The translations under genes were made by a program, and so were the position numbers. The notes below the pieces were generated by a model that saw nothing but the letters and a program-made list of their open reading frames with translations, made no database searches and had not been told where the DNA came from. From Brevipalpus yothersi (Eukaryota; Arthropoda; Arachnida; Trombidiformes; Tenuipalpidae): a stretch of DNA of 64,000 nt. The stretch lies in NCBI GenBank assembly GCA_003956705.1, contig QZCP01000082.1, positions 58,501 through 122,500 on the forward strand, given 5' to 3'. Shown one piece after another: positions 1 to 10,600 of this stretch; the stretch's first letter is position 1, and each line of letters starts with the position of its first letter.

Positions 1-404
1 TTTTTACTCAGCTTTTCCAGCACTTGTAAGAACCTCTCTTGCTGTCGATTCATCATTTCGATCAGCGAATTTTGCACCTCAGCTGGTTCCGATTTTTCAT
101 TGTTGAGCTTAGGAGATTTTTCCTCTCTTTTCAAGATATCAATTTCCGACTCACTGATTGATCCGAATGTATGATCCAAATATTTCGTAGCATCTTCATC
201 AGATAGAATAACAGATAGAGTCCGTTTTTCTTCCATTTCTTCGATAGCCCGTTGTATTGCTGGCCGTGAGGTAATAATCGAATGCTCAGATATTTCTCGG
301 AATTTTGGATCAACAAGTATCCATTCTTGATCACCTTGCTCTTGATATCTCTCTAGGAATACTCCACTCGAGGATTTAATGAAATGAAATCGTATCTTTT
401 TCAT
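1..404 (-). CDS. Partial ORF, probable gag N-terminus of an LTR retroelement
   Basis: An open frame begins at the ATG at 402-404 (complement) and stays open to the window edge, about 134 codons, beginning MKKIRFHF. It is charged and predicted soluble. The last visible part (ending EMMNRQQERFLQVLEKL) is a glutamine/methionine-rich amphipathic helix of the sort found near the N-terminus of many arthropod Ty3/gypsy gag proteins. Upstream lie a PBS-like TGGCGCAG (complement of 563-570) and a TATA/Inr promoter, which is the order LTR, PBS, leader, gag. I see no zinc knuckle or pol because the gene is cut by the window edge. It could instead be an unrelated host coiled-coil protein. The gag reading is inference from the layout. 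Confidence 0.5.
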   Translation of the reverse strand, partial: MKKIRFHFIKSSSGVFLERYQEQGDQEWILVDPKFREISEHSIITSRPAIQRAIEEMEEKRTLSVILSDEDATKYLDHTFGSISESEIDILKREEKSPKLNNEKSEPAEVQNSLIEMMNRQQERFLQVLEKLSK

Positions 405-733
405 ACTCAAACTATCTGTTCAGTGAGAATCTTTGTTGCCACAATAATAGTGCCGATTCAACCACAGACTACCAAAAAATTTTGATTCTGAATCAGAATA
501 TATTAATATTGAATATCAGCACACAAGGATAGAGTAAAATCAATCATCAATGATCCTGTACACTGCGCCATTTGAGGTATAACTCAATGAAAATTTTAAT
601 AGACTTAAAATTATTATATCAATTTTTTTTAAAACATTTCAAGAGAAAGAAAAACTCTCTATCTTTTCTATCGAATCTCTTCTCTTTTTTTTTACATTTT
701 TCAACAATCTCATATTTTTGTGTTTCTTCAACA

Positions 734-841
734 ATGTTACGATATGTTCCCATAAATAGAAGAGGTATGGGTTTAGCATTGCCCATCATATATAATGTTA
801 CGATATGTTCCCATAAATAGAAGAAGTATGGGTTTTGCATG
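734..841. repeat. Two tandem copies of a ~47-bp unit, 61-bp period
   Basis: ATGTTACGATATGTTCCCAT starts at 734 and again at 795. The copies stay aligned through AAATAGAAGA(G/A)GTATGGGTTT(A/T)GCAT with two mismatches. The duplication lies inside the putative LTR and may be a duplicated enhancer-like block. Confidence 0.85.
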
Positions 842-975
842 ACCGTACAGATTTCCAATACTTCACAAATCTTTCATCATAAACATTGTTACCATGATTC
901 AGTTATTTGGATTGCAACAAGAATCAAATAGGATCTCTAACCATAGTAAGAGAACTCACTCGAGTGATGATTGTG

Positions 976-1011
976 GAATGAAAATTTCGGTCTGACACTT
1001 GGGTTTATATA
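976..1011 (-). promoter_or_regulatory. TATA box plus arthropod-type initiator
   Basis: The complement of 1004-1011 reads TATATAAA and the complement of 976-981 reads TCATTC, a match to the arthropod initiator TCAKTY. The spacing is about 32 nt, as expected for a core promoter. It points towards the partial ORF at 1-404. Confidence 0.5.
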
Positions 1012-1060
1012 CTCTTTTTTGGCCCTAAGACACTGCCAACTTCTCACCCTGGCTCTAGCC

Positions 1061-1928
1061 AATCAGAATTGTGTGCAAATCCAGTCAAAAATCTGTCCAG
1101 AGAGTCCTTGAGCAGATCACCAGCTTCTATCAAGCCTTTTTTTCTTGAAGGACACTTTTGGGTCTGAAAAGTCCTTGAAAAAGGTCTCTGGCAAGGACAG
1201 AAGAAGTATTGTTAAAGCTACAGAAGATCCTTCCCAAGTGAATTTTATCCTTGATATTCGAGGTCTTGGTTGAAATTCTATCTCCGCTTGAATTATCTGC
1301 TCTAATTTCTTCTTCATCCTCTATTCTCTTAATCTCTTGAATTTTTCCAATTTCTAATCTTTTTGCTCTCTTTTGGACCAAATGAGATGATTCTTAAGGT
1401 TGCACCATCGTTCCAGTATTTTTGGAAGTCATGATGTGACGTGAACTCATATGAGTTAAAGCCACCAAATATTTGGTGACTTCAGTGATTCCGAATAATT
1501 ATACCAGTAGTGGAACGATGGATGATGATAAACGAAGCCATGTGAAAGATAGGAATGATGATTCATGTTCATTGGCTGATAATGGTACATCCAACGCCAC
1601 ATAAACAGCATAAACTTCTTCCTTTTGACGGTTGTGCATGATATACTTTCTCAAATAGTCCACAGCTGGAAAAAATGTCCTGCAGGTCACCCGATAGACT
1701 CAAACTCATTTTAAATGTTCGAGTGCATGCTGGTATGAAAATCAAGTCTTGCGCTGTGTTTCTATTGGTCGGAGCCATCAGCCGGTTCGACTTTCATCTC
1801 TTCTTCTCTTCCCAGTGAATGGCAAGAATTTCTTTCTCTATATTAACATCAAATTCAAGAATAGATGAGATGAATGAAGCTCATTCAAGAAGAACCAGAA
1901 ATCTCATTGCTCAAATGATAGCTGTCAA
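1061..1928. other. No supported gene; low-complexity and short inverted repeats
   Basis: Only short overlapping reading frames occur here, up to 83 codons, with no recognisable domain. It may belong to the edge retroelement or be intergenic DNA. A nested inverted repeat (1405-1521) is listed separately. Confidence 0.5.
1405..1521. repeat. Short nested inverted repeat
   Basis: CCATCGTTCCA (1405-1415) is mirrored by TGGAACGATGG (1511-1521). Inside it, at about 1467-1482, is the perfect 16-bp palindrome CACCAAATATTTGGTG. The unit is about 117 bp, the size of a small MITE-like or fold-back sequence, but there is no clear target duplication. Confidence 0.5.
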
Positions 1929-2140
1929 CACAGCAGATGTGGCATGTGTAGCTAGAGCCTCTAATGAGGTACACTCAATTAATCAATGTATTCTCAAAAT
2001 TTACCCTAACCCGACCAAAACGATGCCAAACACAGCAGATGTGGTATGTGTAGCCAGAGCCTCTAGCTACGGTTTGGCATCGGTTTGGTCAGGTTAGGCT
2101 GGATTTTGCGAATACATTGATCAATTGAGTGTACCTCATT
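1929..2140. repeat. Fold-back element: direct repeat plus 70-bp inverted arms
   Basis: The order is A-B-A'-B(inverted). Block A (about 1929-1962, beginning ACAGCAGATGTGGCATGTGT) recurs at about 2032-2065 with two substitutions. Block B (1963-2031, beginning AATGAGGTACACTCAATT) recurs as its reverse complement at 2071-2140, with roughly eight mismatches in 70 bp by eye. A transcript would form a long hairpin with a loop of about 40 nt. A 92-codon plus-strand frame (1819-2097) crosses it but looks like a by-product of the repeat. Confidence 0.8.
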
Positions 2141-2210
2141 ATCTTCCATGTTTGATATTCTGCTGTACCGTAGGATAAAATCTCCACTTTGTTCAGACTC
2201 TGGATCGGTG

Positions 2211-2325
2211 CTTCTTCTAGTTAGACAATGATGAAATCCAACAGGCGATGAAAAATTTTTGATGAAATCTACCTGGCTGATCAGAACATCAGCAATGGAT
2301 GTGCTCGATAATGGATAAATGTGAG
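2211..2325 (-). pseudogene. Fragment of an ionotropic-receptor-like gene
   Basis: Read on the minus strand this encodes SIADVLISQVDFIKNFSSPV, which lines up with the S1 ligand-binding region of the intact IR-like gene at 20551-21810 (SIVDALVNQVDFIKNLPSPV). The nucleotide similarity is also clear (GATGAAATCTACCTGG in both). Similarity fades on both sides and no full ORF remains, so this is a short relic of a duplicated copy. It lies directly next to the fold-back repeat. Confidence 0.65.
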
Positions 2326-2995
2326 ACCTTTCACTCGTAGAAATTTCCGGTTTTATGGTAATGATATTCTGCCACAGTGATTTAACACATCAAATGCTGT
2401 TCTGAATTCGTGGAATCGATAAGATTCTGAAGATATTGCATGCATTTCAGACATTTTAAATTATTATGATTATTTTCTTGACTTTCTTGAATTCAATTCT
2501 CTCAAACACAATTACAGAGAGTACAAGCTAGATTCGATGTGGAAGCTGTTAGAGAAGCAAAGCTGAAAATTGTCAAATTTTCAAATTTCCTCAACCCCAA
2601 GGGAAGATTTCGATTTTTTCTCAGATTTCTTTTAATGAAATATTTCCAAATTTGGTGCGAAAAATATCCTCTATGTTTCTCTCTACTTTTTACCCCAATT
2701 TCTTTATGGTGAGATCAAGATTCTATCCCTCAATCATGAACGGGTATCGATAAATTGTCACTTGATTAGATCGATATGGAAATCATTCTCTACTAACATT
2801 ATTATTAATCAAGAGCTGACTTTGGGAGATGATTCAGAAAAAATTTCATGCTGATACTCATTAATTCGGTAACATTCATGTTTATTCCCGAAGATATATA
2901 GAAAGTCGATGCTAGATGATATGGCTCTGCTAATTATGTGCATGACGTGATCAACATTTTTTCGAGCTTTTCATCAAAAATTTTGCTAATCAGTA
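2326..2995. other. Intergenic, nothing recognised
   Basis: AT-rich sequence between the IR fragment and the GR-like gene. No ORF or repeat worth naming. It should contain the promoter and 5' UTR of the disrupted GR-like gene. Confidence 0.5.
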
Positions 2996-3930
2996 ATGAA
3001 TTCTCAATCGTTATCACTAGTAACGGAAATTTCTTTTCTGGTAGCATTTCCTTCAAGCTTATGCTCAAAAATGATTGGACAGCAATCAAGCCAGCTTCAT
3101 CGGAAAAAAGAAATTATTCAAATAACCACCAAGCCTATTGGAATACAAAAAAGTCTAGCCATTCAGGGCCTCTTACCTGTGCTGGATAGTGATCCAAAAG
3201 TTAAATGGCCTCTAATTTGGTTTCATTTTGCATTTTTCTCAGAGATTGTGAATTCTTTCAGATACTTCATTGGAATATTTTCACTCGATCGTTCATCATT
3301 CCTACCATACTACACAGCTGATCATTCAATATTTTTCGAACCAGTCAATGATTATGTTGCCTTAATGACTTTCGTGTTATCAGTTACCTCATGTATAACA
3401 TTGTGGCACATTCATATAGCTCTCAAGAATGGTCAAAGGGAATTCTTGACAGTGATTCAGAAGTTTGATCAAAGCGAGATTATTTTTGAATCTAAGAATG
3501 ATTCGAATATTTTTCGAAAAGTTCAATCTGCTATGAAAATTGCTCGTAATAGTGACAAGCTCACTGTGGCTTCTGGACTAATGCTGGCTGTAATGTTTTT
3601 ACCGACACTTCATTCATATCGTTCTTTAGATTATGTAATCTTCATCGGAATACCTTGGTTGCCAATTCATTCAATGGCTGTCTTTGTACCATCAGCAATC
3701 GGATTGGGGTTGATGAATTTTTTCGCAACCATTTGCTATCAGATACTTCTGAAAATTAAATATTTCCGCAGGGAATGGATCTTAAGTTTGAATCAAGACG
3801 ATTCTGGAAACTTCGCCCTGAGATATCATGATCTGAGAATCTTCTTATACAATCATAATAAGTTTTGGAAGAAAGCTATGGGAACACCATTCCTTGGTTG
3901 GCTGATTGTGATTTGCTTCTGTAGCTATAT
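2996..3930 (+). pseudogene. 5' part of a GR-like 7-TM receptor, cut by an LTR element
   Basis: This encodes the first ~312 residues of a 7-TM chemoreceptor-like protein. It aligns without large gaps to the intact paralogue at 25806-27077, sharing KP(I/V)GI, the W-rich first membrane segment, and KFWK(K/Q)AMGTPF. At 3930 the frame enters a retroelement LTR and reads 37 LTR-derived residues to a stop at 4042. Dropping the insert and one ATAT duplication, 2996-3930 plus 17685-18009 is 1260 nt, exactly 420 codons, against 424 in the paralogue. The interruption is therefore the only visible lesion. The start chosen is the first ATG whose product matches the paralogue's N-terminus. Assignment to the insect-type gustatory receptor superfamily rests on topology and intron-poor tandem copies, not on a diagnostic motif. 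Confidence 0.75.
3927..3930. other. Target site duplication, left copy (ATAT)
   Basis: ATAT immediately precedes the LTR terminus TGTGAGAG and matches ATAT at 17681-17684. A 4-bp duplication is within the range produced by Ty3/gypsy integrases. Confidence 0.85.
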
Positions 3931-4553
3931 TGTGAGAGAAACTACCGAGTTCCACACACACACTACACTGAATGAGAGCGAAGATGAGCGTCGAGCTCGA
4001 TGGTTTCGGCTTTGCCAATCTATTAGGGCCGCTAACGATTGACCGGTGCACAATTACCGAATATTGGGGCTTAAGTAGGCAACAAGTGCGTCGAGCACAA
4101 CTACAAAACTTAGGATTAAATAAGTTTAATTGTGAAAGATGGTAAAAGAGAAAAAGAGATGGAAAGAAAGAGAGAGAGAGTACAAAACTGTGGACCTGGG
4201 CGGTCAGCAATTGGGCAGAGTGACGACTTGACCAGCGTGGGAACAAGTGTCCTAACAAAGGAATCGGTCGGACTTATATACTGTTGGGCAGGGAGCCCAG
4301 GATACGGAAATTCAGGTCACGGAAGCTAGTGGCCATCGAGTGGCCGAAAGTGTCGGTGCATCTGTGTAACAGATGTGGTAATAGCGGATGCGGAAACTGA
4401 GGTGGCCTCGATGGCCGAAAACGGTTGCGAAATATAGGCCAAGCAATGGCAATGGTATAAGATAAGCATTAAAAAAGGTATAAATGATTAAATAAATGAG
4501 CAAATGAGGCAGTTGACTTGGCGTCATTGGGAGGGTTAGCATTTCTTGCCACA
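3931..4553 (-). repeat. 3' LTR of the Ty3/gypsy element (623 bp)
   Basis: Near-identical partner of the LTR at 17056-17680. Its plus-strand left edge TGTGAGAGAAAC abuts the GR-like codons and its right edge TTGCCACA abuts the polypurine tract. It carries the same TATA box (complement of 4273-4280), which could drive minus-strand transcription into the GR-like 5' half, antisense to it. Confidence 0.95.
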
Positions 4554-4555
4554 TA

Positions 4556-4565
4556 CCCCCGCCTC
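4556..4565 (-). promoter_or_regulatory. Polypurine tract
   Basis: The element strand reads GAGGCGGGGG, then TA, then the 3' LTR start. It is short and interrupted by one C, but it is in the position needed for plus-strand priming, about 60 nt after the stop codon of the giant ORF. Confidence 0.7.
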
Positions 4566-4625
4566 ATGATTAAGACACCTTCCCAATGATGGCAAGGAAA
4601 CGCCGAGTATTAGTTGGAAGTGTCT

Positions 4626-7600
4626 TCATGGCGTGGATTCTTTGTCCTTGGCGGACTTCTTATTCTTCTTCTTTTTACCACTGACGAGAGTGGGGCGAGT
4701 ATGCTGACGAACAGCAGGATTCAGTAAAGAAGTTCCAGATGATGTAGTTTGAGACAAGAGACCATATTCCCGTAGGGACGATGGTGAGATTCCACGTAGT
4801 GAGCTTCTCCTTGGTGGAGGCTGAGGTAACTTTGGACGAACAACAGGAGCTTGGTCTTGCGAGCTGGACGCTGAGGGTACTGGACTTGGATTTTCCAGAC
4901 TTTGAGAGCAAATTGTGGATGCTTCAAGTTGATCGGGCAGATCCTGCGATGAGACTACCTGGGTAGCGGCTGAGGACTTTGCGATGGCTGGAGGCTGATC
5001 GCTTGTGGAAGGCGCTGGTATGGTGTCCTCGGTGGACGGTGCAAGTGGTGAGAATACTGGACTTGGCTCGTCTCCTTCTTCTTCTTCAGGTGCTTGAGGA
5101 TCTTTTTCTTCGATGCTTGATTCAGCTGGACGCTGCTCAGTTTGACTAACTGGATCAGGATGAGGAACATCAGATATACCGAACTTGGCAATCTCTCGAA
5201 TTTCAGCATCGAGCTGAGGATCATTTGCAGGAGCATCATCGAATAGTATCGATGCGGCCGCGAAGGCAACTTCTTGCGAGTCATTATTGAGATGTTCTTC
5301 GATGAGCTGAGCATTCTGGTCATCGGAAAGCAGTCCCTGGCTGGGAGCGATTGCATACAAATCATCATATGCAGTAGGAACAGTATCACCGAAAGTTGGC
5401 GGTGGAGTTTCCTTGCGTGCAGCCTCTGGAACAACTTGTTCTTCAGGACGGAGACTTCGAGCTACGGCTTCGGAAAGCTGAGCATCATCATAATGCGGCA
5501 GTGGATCCTCTTGTTGAGGTGCTTGTTCTGCATAAACGGCATCCCAATCGATGGGACTATGAGCAGGTTCTTGAAAGTTCCAATCGATCATGTCTCGATC
5601 AACGCGGCGAGCGATTCTCAATTCTCGTGACATGGAAGGATCGACATCTGGATTAGGATGAAAAGATCTCCAATCTTCTGGATTGGCGTAATCTTGACCA
5701 TCATTCCATAGTGGAAATGGGTCATTGTGAGTGTATTGGCAGGAAGCCAAAAGCCGGACAGGCCAATATTGACGATCGACAACTAAAAAGGCGAGAAGCC
5801 GAGCTACCCATGCATTGGGTGACCATTGTTCAGACGGCTGATCAATTAGTGGCTTCGATAGCCGATACAAATTCATGAGAATTTGTGCAGTGAAAGTTGG
5901 TGGGTGTCGAGATGGGAACACGATGGTTCGATTGAAGATGAGATGGGCGATAAAACGGATGTTAAATGAGCCATTAATTCGTGGTGAGTAAAATCTTGTC
6001 AGATCAATGAGTTTTGGACGGATGATGAGTATTTGATCGGGCGAGAAGCCCAAGTATGCGAGGTGTGCTTCAGGCTCGGCGCCTATAATATTCCTAGCAA
6101 CGAAGAGGAATTCGGCAACTTGCTTCAGTACCGTGCTTGGATTCGCTCCAAATCGAATTTGATTCCAATGAAGTCTATGGAATTGATGCTGGAAATTGAG
6201 AATATATCGGCGCTTGTAGCGAATAAAAGTTTCGAAAACTGTTTCCCCAGTATTTCGAACGATGGCAACCCAGATCGCGCGGAGCGATGGTTGTTCATAC
6301 TCAGAGAGCTGAACTAAAGCACATTGAGTGTAGATTGCGATGGAACAATCAACAGGAAAATTAACATCGGTGTTGTTGGAGATAATGGATTCCATCCATT
6401 CTGGAACGCGCGGAGGAACCGCTGATGGGCGTGCTGCCCAATTTTGGTGGCGGATACGAACTTCTTCACGTTCGTAAACAAATCCATCAGAACGCGAGAT
6501 GCGGCTGAAATCAAGACCAAGGGAGTCAAAAAAGGTATTCATATCATGAAGCTGATGTCGCGTCAAGCGATCTCGAATCGGAAAGCTGATGGAATGTCTC
6601 AGCGCGAGAACTCTCCTTCGTGGAGCGGGTGCTGGTGGTTCTAAACATTGGACGGATTCATCTGAGCTGGACGCTCGTGATTGTGGACGAGAAGGAGCGC
6701 ATGATGGAGCAGCGGATGCTGAGGATGAGGATGCTGACGAAGCGGATGATTCGACATGAATAGTTGGCCTGGTTGGCCAGCGTTGAATTCCTCGACGGAT
6801 CTCCGAAGCAGTTGGAGGAGGCATCATGTGTCGAATATCAGGATAACCACCTGACATGTAGTCATCGACAGCTTCGTGAAAAGCGGCACAAAATTCTGGA
6901 GTATTCTCTCCAGTTGAGGAGCCAGTTGGAAAGTGTGGCCTTGGTGGCCCATCATAAGGCTGCGGACCAAATTGAGGTGCACGAGAAGTGCTGGCAGTGG
7001 CGGTTTGTTCAGACTCTTGGCGAGTTTCAGAACGACGACGAGTCCGAGTAGGAAGTGAACATTGGCTAGCTTCTTCTGGGGCAGGAATGGCAACAGTTCC
7101 TGATGAACTTTCCCTTGCTGGGATTTTCGGTCTCGAATGACGAGGGCTAGGTTGATTGGATGCTGATGGATCATGACGATCGCGAACAGCGGCAACTTCT
7201 CTCCTTCGCTCGGCCAGAGCAGTGTTACATGATTGTTCATCTGATGAACTGATGATGAAACCAGGATCAGATGGACTGACAGATCGTTCAACATTCCAGT
7301 CGACATTGATGGTGGGTAGCGAAGTACGTTGGCTGGACGCCACTGATAAAGTATCGCTTGGACGCTGAACCAACGTTCGATTTTGGAGGTAAACAGATGT
7401 TGGACCGGGAGCTGTGATTGGTAAGTGATGAACCTCTGGATGAGGAACATGAGGCCGAGGAGAAAGAGGCACAACCCTTCGTGGGTAATTATCTCTGGCA
7501 ATGGCAATCATTTGAACAAGATCAGAGAATTCAGGATTGGCACTGAGGAGATCGAAATCAGGTGGATCAAATATCTCTCCGCGAGAACATAGTTGAACAT

Positions 7601-10600
7601 GACTTTCGTAGTCATTAATGAGCATTCTGGCAGTGCAATTTAATCGAGGACACATGAAAAGTGCTTCTCGATAAGTGTCAAGAATACCAGATGAAGGTAT
7701 ATCTTCTTCACCAAATTGTCTGCTGGGAAAGCATTCCAGACAGATGAAATTTCCATCACCGTGCAGGTGAATATGTGAAGGCAATTGATGTTTGAACTGT
7801 TTGAGTATTTCACAGCAAGCGATGCAGTAAACTGATGAGCAATTCCGACAGCCAGTCATACCGCGGAGGTAATGAAAACATAGTTTGCAAAGGAATTTAT
7901 CCTCTTCAATCATCAATGTGGATGATACATGTTCCTCACGGAAACCATGTACATTAATTGGAGGCAGTAGCTTGAGCAGCGGTTGCTTATAAAACATTCG
8001 AACTTTAAGTTTGAGGATATCAGAGAAGCTTGGCGCTGAAGATGATCTTGGAGCTTCGCGCTCATTAGATGAAGCTTGTGACATGATGATGATGCTAGTC
8101 AGGAAGACCGGTGAGTAACCAAAATGATCTCTATTCAATAGAGAAGAGGCAAGGAAGCACTGTAGAACAGTGGATGATACCGGTGAACTGCGGCAAGCAG
8201 ATGAGCAATCGCAACGGATGCGGATGTTGGCCTTGAAAGCGGAAGTGCTGGATGCAGGAAACTTCCGAGATGATGCAATATGAACTGAGGTATTGCGAAC
8301 AATGTTATTGCGGCCAGCAATCAAATGAGCAATGAAATGTTTGTTTCGCAGCGATTGCGACCAAAAGTTATTCTTAATCGAAATGCTATTTCGAATGGAA
8401 GGCAAAATGATGATGATTGTTCTGGACGAACAGCTTCGTGCTGAAAGAGGCGACAATTGATCTTTACTGCCGGCCAGGCAAACCTCGATGATGAGATGAA
8501 ATGATGATGGACAGAGCAACAATTCTGTTGGTTTCCCATCAACTGGGTGCTGAGAGGTTTGGCACGAGAAGTGATCGACAAGATCAAAAGTTTTCGATTC
8601 AATTTGTTCTGCTTCGCGCAAGAAAGTTTGGCAAGTTTCACTAATTATTGCTTTTCCACAATAATCTTGGCGATAATATAATGTGTCAGCATAAGACTCA
8701 CCATTGCGAAAATGTAGATGCAGATATAAACCTTGTCGGTTGAATCGTGAACTTGTTGTTCGGGAATTGGAGGCATAGTTTGTACGAGATGTACGAAGAT
8801 GATGGTGATAATGAAAATGGTAATGATCAGGAAGATCGCACACATACGACACTGTGAAGTGATGAGAAATTATTCTTGGCTGCTTGTTGAATTCGCGAGA
8901 AGCGATGAGATTTGACACAATAACTTCATGGGAAATGCAGAGATGGTATAAACGACCACAGCAAGTGGAAGAAAGATTAACACGAAATAGATGCAAAAGA
9001 TGAGAAAAGTCCACAAAAATGATGAGAAATTCTTCATTGCAGAGAGCAAACAAGATGATGAGGTAAGCTGGATGCTGATACTGAAGAGCACTGGAAGTGC
9101 TGAGCACTGAAGGAACTTGGCCACGGGAAGTGGACACGATGAGCACAGGAAACCAACTGAGGTGGTTAAGCTTAAACCCTAGGCTTTGAGCCAACCTCGA
9201 GAATGGAAGTATACTAAGTGCTCGGTGAGCAGGCAAATGAACGAAGTGAATATGAAGGAGGCCAGCAAGGCGTTCGGGCGGATACGGAAATATCTCCCGA
9301 GGTACATGGTCATCCCATGGAAAGCAAATGCAGCCCACAGCAAGTGGTAAAACAGAGCGAATTCTTCTCTGAAACTGTTCCAAGTCACTTCCTTCGGTAG
9401 GACCAATGTGCTGTGATTTCGGGTCAAAGTGGGCAGTGGCCTGGTCTCGACGACCAACAGGAAAACGAATAGCAATAGAATTGTTTAATTTGCCTCGATG
9501 GCTTCGCCAATTATCATCAATAAAATCAAATGGAATTATCTCATCGCAATGAAAGTGATGAGAATGAAGACAGGCAAAGCAATTGTGAAGATTAGATCGA
9601 TGATCATCATGTAGATGGAAAATTGAAATAGACAGAGAATGAGAAAGATTTTGATCGGGAAGATCGGTTTGGTTTGCTTGTTCAGATTGATGTGAACGGA
9701 AATGTAATGATTTCTCGGGCAGAGACAATGTATCAATTTTCGAGGGAGTCAATGTATCGGTTTTTGAGGGAGATGATCCAGGAAGGATCAGAAAAGAGTA
9801 CAAGAAAGGCGTAGGTATCAGACACCTACGATCGGATCGTCTCCGGACTCGTGAAGCAATTGGCTCGTTGCCATCAGTATCGGGATCTGATTCTGACTCC
9901 TGATTCAATTGAACTGGATGTTCTCTGGAATGTTCCAGAAAGTTATCACGCGATCGGGCAGATCGAATAGCATGACTCAGAGAGTCAATTTTCTCCTCAT
10001 CTCTGTGCTCTTGTGCAGCTTGTCGCTGGCTTATTTTTACTTCTTTCACACTCTGACGCTTCGCAGGCAGCTTGGCCAGGGGAACATTTTCTGGTTTTTG
10101 TTGAACTTTGGTGGCATCGATTGCCTGTGGATGACTTTCTTGGTCATCGCCTGAGGAAGAATATGCACTCTCATACAGCGAGTTAGACTCTGAAGCACTC
10201 AGATCTTCGTGTTGGTCACCGAAATGACCATCACCGAATTCTCTTTCACTCTCGCTAGCCTCTGAGAAAGAGTCAGGGCAATTAACAGCTTCAGCTTCGC
10301 GCTGGTATTGTGCAGCTTCCCGCTGAGTTGTCTTTTCAACGGTCAAAGGCAAAAGATTTCTCTTTCCCTTCTTCTTCTTCTTCTCCTCGCCTCGGCGGCA
10401 TAATTCTGGAGCAATAGTTCTGCAATTGTTACTGCTGCGAGAAGCAGGCAAATGAGTAGCAATAGCATTCTCCATGGCTGGAGTAAGGGCTCCTCGATAG
10501 AGCTTGCATTGAGATACATTGGTTTTGAATCGCTTGTTGCGAACAAAGTCAAGTACGTCGAGTACTGCACCATTCTTGGCTAGAACAAGAAGAGGACCTT

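Larger units (their letters stand above)
405..1060 (-). mobile_element. Putative 5' LTR and leader of the edge element
   Basis: This stretch holds no convincing gene. On the minus strand it contains, in order, a TATA box (1004-1011), an initiator-like TCATTC (976-981), a 61-bp tandem duplication, and a PBS-like TGGCGCAG (complement of 563-570) about 160 nt before the ATG of the edge ORF. If that is the PBS, the LTR would end near 573 with ...CCTCA. The far LTR boundary was not found. Without the second LTR, which lies outside the window, this stays tentative. Confidence 0.35.

Noticed and set aside
1819..2097. 92-codon plus-strand ORF
   Set aside because: Contains the direct repeat twice, so its protein repeat (NTADV-C-ARAS) follows from the DNA repeat.
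4955..5434. 159-codon +1-frame ORF in the 3' part of the element
   Set aside because: Shadow of the acidic, Ser/Pro-rich tail; low-complexity Ser/Leu/His product.
6824..7507. 227-codon +1-frame ORF inside the giant retroelement ORF
   Set aside because: It lies over the Pro/Ser-rich linker, where +1 reading is open for compositional reasons; no membrane helices or domain. Kept only as a caution against the nested-ORF idea.
9909..10154. Plus-strand hydrophobic ORF within the element
   Set aside because: Antisense to the pol-tail frame; no sign of independent coding.
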